From Sandaracinus sp964481145 (GTDB taxonomy: Bacteria > Myxococcota_A > Polyangia > Polyangiales > Sandaracinaceae), in assembly GCA_964481145.1 (NCBI GenBank), contig CAYZTA010000012.1:1-64000 (forward strand): DNA of 64,000 bases. Reading direction: 5' to 3'. This document shows positions 1-6,936 of the stretch, one piece after another. The stretch's first letter is position 1. Every line of letters begins with the position of its first letter. The notes under the pieces were generated by a model. The model was given only the letters and a program-made list of their open reading frames with translations, searched no databases and was not told the origin of the DNA. The position numbers were made by a program, and so were the translations under genes.

Positions 1-8
1 GGCTGGTC

Positions 9-275
9 ATGTCGCGCGATTCATTTGATCGCCAGTCCATGCGAAGCTGGTTAAACAGGCGATGCGGAGGCAAGGACGCCGTACGCATGGCGCGCCGCGC
101 AGTGCATGATCCGCGTCTGCCGAGGGCGCTGCGGGCGTTCGTGCGCACGAGCGGGCGCGATGTTGTTCTCGACGTGCGGCCTGCGCTCGAGTTGCTCACC
201 GAGCTCGGCCTCGCGACCGACGCAGAGCGCCGGCGGCTCGACCGGATTTGGGGAGGCATGGACCGTGGAATGTGA
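9..275 (+). CDS. small hypothetical protein
   Basis: An 88-codon reading frame starting with ATG. Most of its codons end in G or C, like the real genes of the window, which is the main reason to keep it. The product is basic and Arg-rich, with a possible helical half (residues about 30-80) ending in LDRIWGGMDRGM. No signal peptide, membrane segment or known motif is visible. It lies tail to tail with the minus-strand fragment ending at 326. It may be the 3' remnant of a longer gene, since this side of the window is full of broken genes. Function unknown. Confidence 0.4.
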   Translation: MSRDSFDRQSMRSWLNRRCGGKDAVRMARRAVHDPRLPRALRAFVRTSGRDVVLDVRPALELLTELGLATDAERRRLDRIWGGMDRGM

Positions 276-325
276 TGACCGCATCTACGCCCGCATCTCG
301 GCATGCCCCCACGAATTACACCGAG

Positions 326-865
326 TCACGTGAGCCCAGTCACCACACCAGCGTCTACCTCGACCTCGGGCTCTTCGGGCATGGGCCTCGGGCGTGGATT
401 CGTGCGAATGCTGAACAAGCTTGGGAACATCGCCTCTCCACCCTCCTTGCGGAACATGGCCAGCCCGAACGCGCGGATGTCTTCATAGATGCGCTCGAGG
501 TGCGCGTACGAACGTATGAGCGCGTCCGCAGAAGGGCGCTCGGGCGATTCACCGAGCGCCGTGACGATCTCAGCGGCGATGCGTCGTGCACGAGCCGCAT
601 CTTGCTCGTCGTAGAACTTCGCATCAGCGCGCAATTCACCCGCGAACTCGGAGTACAGCCCCGCGAGCCGTCCGAGATCGCTCGCCAGGTCGAGATACCC
701 CATACCCGATACGATATCAGCGATTTGCTTTGCGGCCCTCGGCTCGTGATCGAGGTGGTAACGCACGACGCGCAGCATGGTCCCCTTGAGCTCGGAGGCT
801 TCTTCTACGAGCGCAGCGGGGAGCTTCGCCTCGGAGCGAATCGCTTCCTCGTCGGCGCGCTGCAT
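326..865 (-). CDS. hypothetical helical protein, possibly 5'-truncated
   Basis: About 179 residues from an ATG at 865. The product is rich in alternating charged and hydrophobic residues (predicted alpha-helical bundle), with an acidic-proline C-terminus (PRPMPEEPEVEVDAG). No recognised domain. The same frame stays open upstream to 1153, but there it reads the antisense frame of a Cys-rich repeat protein, so coding homology probably begins near 865. The true 5' end appears to have been lost where the Cys-rich fragment joins. I infer a recombination scar rather than one chimeric protein. Confidence 0.5.
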   Translation of the reverse strand: MQRADEEAIRSEAKLPAALVEEASELKGTMLRVVRYHLDHEPRAAKQIADIVSGMGYLDLASDLGRLAGLYSEFAGELRADAKFYDEQDAARARRIAAEIVTALGESPERPSADALIRSYAHLERIYEDIRAFGLAMFRKEGGEAMFPSLFSIRTNPRPRPMPEEPEVEVDAGVVTGLT

Positions 866-1239
866 CGCCCGCACTCGCCGGCCATGCAGGTGCCGGTCGC
901 GGCGAACGTGCGGCGGGTGGTGCTGTTGGCGCACGTCGTGGCGGGCGGTCTGTTGCAGGCGGTGTCGGTGGGCGCGTAGTTGCAGCTTCCACCTGCGCAC
1001 GTGCCACTCGATGCGAAGGTGCGCCTGGTCGACGAACTCGCGCACGTCGGCTCGGGCGGCCGGTTGCACGTCACGCCCGCGCACGCATCGCACGAGGGAC
1101 AGTTCGCACACGCGATGTCGCGCGGGGCGTAGTTGCAATCTCCTGCCGTGCACTCGCCCACCGCGTCGAAGACGCGGAGCGTGTTCGAGTCGATGCAGGT
1201 TTGCTCGGGCGGACTATCGCAAGTCCGTGCGGTGCCCAA
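805..1239 (-). pseudogene. Cys-rich repeat protein fragment
   Basis: Three tandem units of roughly 40 residues share the pattern CxxPPxxTCxxxxTxRxFxxxGxCxxGxCxYAPxxxxC. This is a Cys-rich repeat common in secreted or surface proteins of Myxococcota. There is no signal peptide, the reading frame lacks a convincing start, and it degenerates after about 880 into low-complexity Arg/Ser sequence where the next gene fragment begins. It is therefore an internal piece of a longer surface protein, cut at both ends. Confidence 0.55.
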
Positions 1240-1297
1240 AATCGCCGCTTGCCTCGCCTGCTCTTGAGGTTCGCTCCAGCCTCAGCTACCTTTTTCC

Positions 1298-1338
1298 CCG
1301 GTCGTATGTCCTATACGCCGGTCGTATGTCCTATACGC
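1298..1338 (+). repeat. 20-bp tandem duplication ahead of hydrolase
   Basis: The 20-mer ccggtcgtatgtcctatacg occurs twice head to tail (1298-1317 and 1318-1337). Twenty is not a multiple of three, so the duplication shifts the reading frame. Removing one copy would join the open upstream frame to the hydrolase frame. Confidence 0.9.
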
Positions 1339-1399
1339 TCACGCTTGGTTCATCCCAGCGTCCGCCGAGGCAAGAGCCTCAGTCGTCATCTGTCACGGT

Positions 1400-2017
1400 G
1401 TGGGCTCGAATCATTGGGGGGCGATTGGCCTCGCGCAAACGCTCCACCAAACGGGCGATCTCGATATCGCCCTCTTCGATTTCCGCGGGCATGGTTTGAG
1501 CGGAGGCGCTCACTTCACGTATGGGGCTCACGAGGTCCGCGATCTTGCGGTTGTGATGGCATGGGTACGAAGGCGCACAAGCGGTCTGCCTGTCTCCATC
1601 GTGAGTTGGTCGGCAGGTGCTTCGATCTCGCTGCTCTATGCCGCAGGTGATCCCGATTTGGAACGAATCGTCGCGATCAATCTATTCGCCGACATGATGG
1701 AAATGGCGATCTACAGGCGCCCTTTTTTCATCCGAGAATCGATTTACTCGGACGCTCTCGCCCTCATCGAACGACGCGCTGGTTTTCGTATATCAGATGT
1801 CAGTCCGATCCGTGCGGCCCCACGGATTGGCGCTCCTACTCTCGTGATCATCGGCGAGGCCGACACGACCGTGCCTCCGTCACATGGTCGGCGAATCCAC
1901 GATGCCATTCCAGAATCGACACTTTGGGCGTTGCCAGGAATCGGTCACGACGACTGGTGGACGAATCCAGAGTTCGGATCACGAGTGATCGGTTTCCTTG
2001 AAGAGCGTCGACATTGA
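1400..2017 (+). CDS. alpha/beta hydrolase, 5'-truncated
   Basis: The product has the alpha/beta-hydrolase order: an oxyanion-type HGVGSNHWG segment at the very start, FDFRGHG, the nucleophile elbow SWSAGAS (Ser), a late Asp in LVIIGEADTTVPP, and the catalytic His in GIGHDDWW. The only usable start is GTG at 1400. The frame is open and homology-like upstream to a stop at 1265 (reading AHAWFIPASAEARASVVICH before the GTG) but contains no start codon. About 60 or more N-terminal residues expected in the family are missing or out of frame, and a 20-bp frameshifting duplication sits just upstream. Probably inactive, or a recent pseudogene. Confidence 0.7.
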   Translation: MGSNHWGAIGLAQTLHQTGDLDIALFDFRGHGLSGGAHFTYGAHEVRDLAVVMAWVRRRTSGLPVSIVSWSAGASISLLYAAGDPDLERIVAINLFADMMEMAIYRRPFFIRESIYSDALALIERRAGFRISDVSPIRAAPRIGAPTLVIIGEADTTVPPSHGRRIHDAIPESTLWALPGIGHDDWWTNPEFGSRVIGFLEERRH

Positions 2018-2138
2018 CCTCTGGAGCTCACACTCAGACGGCTCGGGCCCGATCGGATCTTTTCGCGACAGTAGAGTCGTTCGACCGGTGATCAAGCCGT
2101 GCGAAGGTCGAAGAAGACGTCTGCGAATTATAGGTCTT

Positions 2139-2459
2139 TCATAGATCGAGCGCCTCCACAATGATGCGCCAATTCTGTTGCGCACCCAGTACGCGGATGA
2201 TCAGCAGCACCTCGCCTTCAATGTTGTAAATGATGACATGCTTTCCAATCGGATGGACGCGCACGGGAGGTGTGAATTCGTGATGCTTGCGCCCGAGCTC
2301 GGGCATGACGCGAAGGGTGTCAAACATTCGCGTCAGCTTGTCGATGTATTGATCAGCCTGTGTCTCGGACCAGCTTCGTGCCGAGTAGAGCCATATCTCC
2401 TCCAGGTCCACACGTGCACGCGGCGTTAGCCGAAGCTGCAAGAGATCGTTCCGCGTCAC
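2139..2459 (-). CDS. parE: ParE/RelE-type toxin
   Basis: A 106-residue protein of the RelE/ParE superfamily. It opens with LTPRARVDLEEIWLYSARSW and contains the typical core of an amphipathic helix, PELGRKHHEF, then beta strands VHPIGKHVIIYNIEGEVLLIIRVLG. In this family ParE-like members poison gyrase, while RelE-like members cut mRNA. The N-terminal TPRARVDLEEI and the ParD-like partner favour ParE. The start is GTG at 2459, overlapping the antitoxin stop (GTGA), which implies translational coupling. Expression is presumably autoregulated by the antitoxin complex at the upstream palindrome. Confidence 0.88.
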   Translation of the reverse strand: MTRNDLLQLRLTPRARVDLEEIWLYSARSWSETQADQYIDKLTRMFDTLRVMPELGRKHHEFTPPVRVHPIGKHVIIYNIEGEVLLIIRVLGAQQNWRIIVEALDL

Positions 2460-2692
2460 GTCCGAGTCCGCACCTTCGCTTTGAATTCGGCAGGATCGAA
2501 GGCTTCCGGCGGTCCACTCGACAGCCCTTCGTCGATGGCTGCCTGAAGGGCTGCGATCGCCTGCTGCCGTTCCTGATCACGTCGGATCAGGGCACGGATG
2601 TAGTCGCTGACATTGCTATATCGCCCAGCCTCCAGCCGCGTTTCGACCCAAGCCTTCATCGGATCAGGAAGAGAGACATTCATTGTCGCCAT
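2456..2692 (-). CDS. parD: ParD-like ribbon-helix-helix antitoxin
   Basis: Seventy-eight residues beginning MATMNVSLPDPMKAWVE, the short beta strand and first helix typical of ParD/CC2985-type ribbon-helix-helix antitoxins. VSDYIRALIRRDQER follows, then a disordered acidic C-terminal toxin-binding tail (GPPEAFDPAEFKAK). The start at 2692 is chosen because GGAGAAG lies 5 nt upstream. The longer in-frame start at 2782 would lie upstream of the promoter-like TTGACA and the palindrome. It forms a two-gene operon with the toxin, overlapping by 4 nt. Confidence 0.88.
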   Translation of the reverse strand: MATMNVSLPDPMKAWVETRLEAGRYSNVSDYIRALIRRDQERQQAIAALQAAIDEGLSSGPPEAFDPAEFKAKVRTRT

Positions 2693-2712
2693 CGAATCTT
2701 CTCCACGTTGCC

Positions 2713-2749
2713 TGTAATTAAAGATGGATGGGATGACAAAGTTTGTCAA
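2713..2749 (-). promoter_or_regulatory. putative parDE promoter/operator
   Basis: On the minus strand TTGACA (2749-2744) gives a consensus -35 box, followed by an AT-rich TTTAAT near 2715. The perfect palindrome GACAAAGTTTGTC (2735-2747) overlaps the -35 box. This is where a ribbon-helix-helix antitoxin would bind to repress its own operon. Placement is inference from sequence only. Confidence 0.45.
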
Positions 2750-2843
2750 ACTTGGAATCCGTACCCGAGAAGGTTCGCCCAAGGATCGATTCCATCCCCG
2801 CAGTCATGATGCCAGGTCATGCTGGGCGCGGGAGAACGGGTAC

Positions 2844-3662
2844 TCACGATCCGTCCTCGTCGTCGTCGTCCTCGTCCTCCTCGTCGTCCTCGTCCTCCTC
2901 GTCCTCCTCGTCCTCCTCGTCCTCGTCATCCTCGTCCTCCTCGTCATCCTCGTCCTCCTCGTCTCCGAGAAGCTCATTGAGGATCCATTGAAGCGCACGG
3001 CGTTCCTCGTCTGACTCAGATGCTGCAAGCGCTTGCTCGACGAGCTCCTGGGGATCGGGAGCGTCCGATTTCCATGGAATACCTGCGACCAGATGCAAGG
3101 CCGCGACACGAATTTTCCAATCGGAATCCTGTGCGAGCGAAATCCAAAACGAGAGCTCACGTTCAATCAACGACTTCATCTCTTCGACCCACACACGCTC
3201 GGCTTCGACTGCGTTCGGATCGGGCAGAGGGCGTCGTCGGGCTTCGAATATTTCACCTGTCGCCGGATTGCGAAAAAGACGACCAGCCAGGGCCGACGCG
3301 TTTCGGACTTCATTTGCCAAAGGCCCGCCGGATGTTCGGATGATCGAGCCGAGCCACTGCAGCGCATACACGCGAGATCGATGGCGGGACTTGGCCAATT
3401 CGACGATGAACGGAGTGAGAGCGCGTGTGGCGGATGAAACGGTTCCTTGATGACAAAAGAGGTTTCCGATCTCGTAGTCCTCGTCGCCATCGCTCAAGAG
3501 CGTGCGCCACAGCTCCGGCACATCCGTCGCGGGACCGTAGATGTGTTCCAACTGCGACCAGTCGATGTTCGTGATATCGAGATGCGCGCCCATTCGAAGC
3601 AACCTAGCACGTGACACCCGGCGCGAAGCTGCTGCGCTGGAGGGTGTCGCCGCGACGCTCAT
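2844..3662 (-). CDS. HEAT-like protein with long acidic tail
   Basis: 272 residues. The body carries helix pairs such as TRALTPFIVELAKSRHRSRVYALQWLGSII and WISLAQDSDWKIRVAALHLVAGI, typical of HEAT/armadillo-like repeats seen in many bacterial scaffold and immunity-type proteins. The last ~40 residues are almost only Asp and Glu, encoded by GAC/GAG/GAA repeats. The start at 3662 overlaps an upstream stop as ATGA. The recognisable domain begins at Met24 (MGAHLDITNIDW), so a start at 3593 is also possible. No signal peptide. A role as an immunity or binding protein is conceivable but not shown. Confidence 0.7.
   Translation of the reverse strand: MSVAATPSSAAASRRVSRARLLRMGAHLDITNIDWSQLEHIYGPATDVPELWRTLLSDGDEDYEIGNLFCHQGTVSSATRALTPFIVELAKSRHRSRVYALQWLGSIIRTSGGPLANEVRNASALAGRLFRNPATGEIFEARRRPLPDPNAVEAERVWVEEMKSLIERELSFWISLAQDSDWKIRVAALHLVAGIPWKSDAPDPQELVEQALAASESDEERRALQWILNELLGDEEDEDDEEDEDDEDEEDEEDEEDEDDEEDEDDDDEDGS
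2853..2962 (-). repeat. acidic codon repeat (GAG/GAC)n
   Basis: Imperfect GAG/GAC trinucleotide repeats encode about 37 consecutive acidic residues at the C-terminus of the HEAT-like protein. This is a low-complexity tract prone to slippage. Confidence 0.85.
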
Positions 3663-3862
3663 GTTTCAAACGCGCTCACGTCTTCGTCCGCCACTCCTGG
3701 CTCGACATGTCGGAGCGTGAGCCATGTGGTGACGCCGAAAAGTAAGACGAGGGAATAGTAGCCGTGGCCCATCGGCCCGTCGCCTTGAGCGAAGAACAAT
3801 ACGTGGGGGACCAGAGGGGTGTGGTTCTCATGCTGATCACCGAGTCCTGTTTGTATTTTGTT
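3659..3862 (-). pseudogene. membrane protein C-terminal remnant
   Basis: Sixty-seven codons run from just after a stop codon to a TGA at 3659, with no usable start. The translation is protein-like: polar, then VLFFAQGDGPMGHGYYSLVL continuing into LFGVTTWLTLRHVE, with one likely membrane segment and an acidic tail. Its stop overlaps the start of the HEAT-like gene (ATGA), so the two were once a translationally coupled pair. The upstream part has been replaced by the transposase remnant, which is in the same frame and ends at the stop bordering this segment. Family not recognised. Confidence 0.4.
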
Positions 3863-4478
3863 TCACGCGGCACGTCGGATCTCGACTTTTGGAGGCGGCA
3901 GCGACTCCTCAATATCAACCCGTTGGCTCTGCATCGCTGCGCCGACCGCGTGTCCAACACGCTCAAAGCTCGAGCGCGAGTACGGCAGCGTGTGCTCGAC
4001 CGGCGAGGACTCTGCCGCTTCGCGACGTCCCACGCGCCACGCGATGCGCCATCGCGCTAGCGGTCTCTGGAAGCCACTCATCCTCGATGGCTCCCGAGCG
4101 TAGGCTAACGGTGTTCACCGCCGGCGCGTACTCGCCCTGCCGAGTCCGACCCCCAGATTTCCGGTAGAGAGAGCGCATCACCTTCTCCGTGCCCGTCCGG
4201 CACTTGTACTCGCCCGAATACCGACCAATCTTGTAGTGCAGCACGCCCTCGATCCGGAGCCGCGGACGGTTCACGTCCAGCGAGGCGAGGGAGATGGCAT
4301 GCGCCTCGCGCTCGATGCGACCGCAGTCGTCGGCCAACGCCACCTCGTGCGCGCGGTAGTCCACCGGGCCGAGGGCTCGGCCTTGCGTTTCGAACGACAC
4401 GACGCGATCTACGACCGCCGCCACCGCGGTCGCAAGGGCCTTGTGCGAAGCCGGAATCTTCACAATGATGTCGGTCAC
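3863..4478 (-). pseudogene. transposase remnant, frameshifted
   Basis: The first ~150 residues from ATG 4478 show the transposase pattern VLHYKIGRYSGEYK, then VMRSLYRKSGGRTRQGEYAP and AVNTVSLRSGAIEDEWLPET, ending MAHRVARGTSR. This resembles the N-terminal half of the ISKra4-like transposases frequent in Myxococcota. The homology continues in another frame (LPYSRSSFERVGHAVGA, then RVDIEESLPPP) to a TGA at 3863. A frameshift therefore lies near 4020-4040 and the catalytic C-terminal half is absent. No terminal inverted repeats were identified. The family assignment is by resemblance only. Confidence 0.65.
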
Positions 4479-4734
4479 GGGGCAACCTCCTCTGGTGTCA
4501 GTAACAACCCCAAGGTGCCGGCTCTGCCCCGTGCTTCAAGCCGCTTCGGGGGCTCCACACAAACTTCACCCCGTGATCAGGATGAGATCCACACCCGGAG
4601 GCTCCCATGACAGCGCTCGAGTCGAATGCTTGTCTTGCACGCCGAAAATCGCCGGAAGATCCGCGGAGGCGAGATTCGAATCGAAAGACGGTCTTCGATG
4701 TACTTCGAGAGCGCGTCCTCGATGAGCCCAATGA

Positions 4735-4924
4735 GATCGCATTGGCATCTTCCTCAAGACGTCGTTGGCATTCGAAGTGGCTCAATTCGGGCTCTTGTCG
4801 ATGGGCGGTGTCGTGATCGCGGGTCTCATCAGCGTTCTCGCACGCCACGGGCGCTCGTTCGACGGCGCGGATGAAGACGTTCTCTCTCGTCGAAGCGCAG
4901 TTGCTCTACGTGCCAACGTGACCT
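4735..4924 (+). pseudogene. gene fragment with one membrane segment
   Basis: An open frame without its own 5' end, reading IGIFLKTSLAFEVAQFGLLS then MGGVVIAGLISVLARHGRSF to a TGA at 4922-4924. Composition and hydrophobic pattern look like the C-terminus of a real protein. It is cut upstream and is followed within 60 bp by IS3-type sequence. The rest of 4479-4979 shows no gene I can support. Confidence 0.3.
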
Positions 4925-4979
4925 GAGACGTCGCCCGTCTGGAAAATAGTGTAGTCAATGGGCGGAGTCAGGACGCGCA

Positions 4980-5120
4980 ATGCCGAAGACGAAACCGGTA
5001 GAGTCAGGAACAGGCACGGCAGCCGAGGTGAAGGCTCCGCGAAAGAAGCGACGAGTGTTCTCTCCGGCCGAGAAGCTACGCATCGTGCGCTCGCTAACAG
5101 CCCTTTCCGACCGACGCTGA
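4980..5120 (+). mobile_element. IS3-family orfA N-terminal remnant
   Basis: ATG at 4980 opens a frame with Lys/Arg-rich sequence leading into KKRRVFSPAEKLRIVR. This is the start of an IS3-type orfA helix-turn-helix protein (family form: R-x-F-S/T-x-E-x-K-x-x-I/V-V). Homology stops at about 5095 and the frame ends 8 codons later. The sequence just upstream (4915-4979) probably contains the left IS end, but its matching right end is not present. This is a truncated insertion. Confidence 0.5.
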
Positions 5121-5128
5121 TCTCGGGG

Positions 5129-5262
5129 GACACCCGTGAGGCGCTGCACATGCAGAAGGCGCTGCAGATCATGAATGTGCAGATCCACCACGCCGTGAGT
5201 GACTCACGGGGTCACTGGAATGAAGATTCAGTCCAAAAGGGGGATTGCCAATGCGAGATCGG
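5129..5262 (+). mobile_element. IS110-family transposase tail remnant
   Basis: The translation DTREALHMQKALQIMNVQIH continues HAVSDSRG and then, one frame over, VTGMKI. This matches the conserved IS110-type stretch KAL-x-x-MN-x-QLHHV-x-SDI-x-GVTG-x-x-I, with a frameshift near 5208. No start, no catalytic DEDD part and no ends are present. It lies directly against the IS3 remnant, so two different elements inserted into or recombined at the same place. Confidence 0.5.
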
Positions 5263-5318
5263 TGATCGAGCAATCTCCGCCGATGTTGTTTCCGACGATG
5301 AGCGTGCAAAGCAGCCCC

Positions 5319-5901
5319 TCAGGCTTCGCCATTGCGCTTCAGCTTACGAAAGCCCGCCCCGATCAAAGCGATGCAGAGCGTGAGCCCAACGAGTGCAGGA
5401 GCGAAGATCGCTATACCGCTTTCTCCGCGGAAGACGACGCTCCAAAGCATCTTGCTGACGGCGATCGCGACGAGAACGGACATGCCGAGGCAAACGTTGC
5501 GCCGCCAGAATGCGAGGCCAAGGATAATAAATGCGACAGGGACGAGCAGGGACATCATCACTTTGGGCGGGTCCCAAGTGCCGAGCAGATAGGTCCTCTC
5601 CATGGCGAGAAAGTTCACGACCTGCTCGTCCGCAACATCGGGGGGCCGCAAACCACGCCATGCTCGTCGTGAGCGCAAAGAGGGTCCCGGCGATGCCGCT
5701 CCACGACCTTCGGAACGCAAACAAGCAGAAGGGAATCAAAAAGAGCGGCCGGATATACCAACTGAGCAGATTGTGGTGACGAGCCCAAATGACATCGAAA
5801 AAGCCCTCGCTGAACGCGGCGACAACGACGAACGCAACAGTCAGCAGGCCGAAGATTCCCGCTACCCCAAGGTCGATACGCGCTCGCTCCGTAGATGCCA
5901 T
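5319..5901 (-). pseudogene. polytopic membrane protein, single-base frameshift
   Basis: Read from ATG 5901 the frame gives a membrane protein (DLGVAGIFGLLTVAFVVVAA, RPLFLIPFCLFAFRRSW, IAGTLFALTTSMAWFAAP). After the proline it falls out of frame at a run of six C (G run at 5640-5645 on the plus strand). Dropping one base continues perfectly as DVADEQVVNFLAMERTYLLG with three further hydrophobic segments to the stop at 5319. The whole would be about 190 residues with roughly six TM segments. The homopolymer position suggests either a recent mutation or a sequencing/assembly error. Function unknown. Confidence 0.7.
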
Positions 5902-6143
5902 CCCCGAGAGCTTCGCTGGAGTCGGATCAGCGTGCAATCCGTGCGGCACTTCGTCCCAGAACGCGGTGCGAAATACGGCATCGTCGGCGATTGGGTGGGC
6001 GCGCGCAGCTGAATGGGCTCGATGTGGTGCAGCAATTCGTGGGCTTGAGAATCCGTGCGAGTCCTCTGCGATCAAAAATCATCGCGATGTATTTCATGCG
6101 GCGTCCGGTCGATATGCGCTCCGCGCGATGACGCAATCACGGA

Positions 6144-6485
6144 TCAGGGCTGCCATCGACCGCCGTCTTGGAGCTGGCCAAAGGACGAATTCCTATAAAC
6201 ATTATTGATTCCGCCCCAAACGATCATCTCGTTGCCGGTCCAAATCGCTGTGTGGGCCTGGCGAGCAGACGGTGCACCGATCATGGGAAGAGCGGTCCAG
6301 AGATTCGTCACCGGATCAAAACGAAATCCGTCCTGCAAAACGTCTGAGCGATCGGCCAGCACGCCACCCCACACGACCATCTCGGCGCCCGTCCAAATTG
6401 CCGTGTGATCGCTGTGTGGACTCAACCCGTCCGGCACCACGAGATCACGCCATGCTCCTGTCGTGGGATCAAAACGAGCACCGCC
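6144..6485 (-). pseudogene. kelch-type beta-propeller fragment
   Basis: Two kelch-like blades are visible: RFDPTTGAWRDL ... HTAIWTGAEMVVWGG, then RFDPVTNLWTALP ... HTAIWTGNEMIVWGG. Such blades usually occur in sets of five to seven in secreted propellers with a signal peptide. Here there is no start region. The upstream side runs straight into the RecD2 fragment, and the C-terminus stops after LQDGGRWQP. This is an internal piece of a larger gene. Confidence 0.6.
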
Positions 6486-6504
6486 GATTCGAGCAGAAGC
6501 GCCA

Positions 6505-6933
6505 TCCCGAAACTTCCGCGAGCCGAGCGCTCTCGGTGGCGATCACGTCGAGCGTGCGGTCGCCGAAACGCGCCACCAATCGTTGTGCGAGTGCGTCACC
6601 GATGCCCGGCACGAGACCGGAGCCGAGAAAGCGTGTGACCCCCTTTTTGCTCGTGGGCATCACGGGGGTGTAACTGCTCGCGCGAAAACGACGCCCATGG
6701 ACGGGGTGCTCGTCGAACCCACCGAAAAACCGTGCGATTTCGCCCGCCGCGAGGCCTGCCACGTCGCCTATCACGATCACCGGTTCGCCATCGCTCTCGC
6801 GGCGGGTGCGGAGAACGGCAAACGCCCCATTGCCACTCCGAAATCGCTCTTCCTCGACGATCGCCACGAGAATACCCTCGTTTTGAGAGGGTTTTTGAGG
6901 CAAAAGTGAAGGATGCGCTTCGCGTTGACTCAT
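6505..6933 (-). pseudogene. recD2: RecD2-type helicase N-terminal fragment
   Basis: About 143 residues resemble the N-terminal OB-like and helix-hairpin-helix part of RecD2 (RecD/TraA-type) 5'-3' DNA helicases: ILVAIVEEERFRSGNGAFAV, then YTPVMPTSKKGVTRFLGSGL, and VPGIGDALAQRLVARFGDRT followed by LDVIATESARLAEVSG. Family members are about 700 or more residues with Walker motifs further on. All of that is missing, and the frame runs into kelch sequence at about 6500. The start lies 3 nt after the stop of the lamin-tail lipoprotein gene, so the two were probably one operon before truncation. Confidence 0.65.
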
Positions 6934-6936
6934 GGC

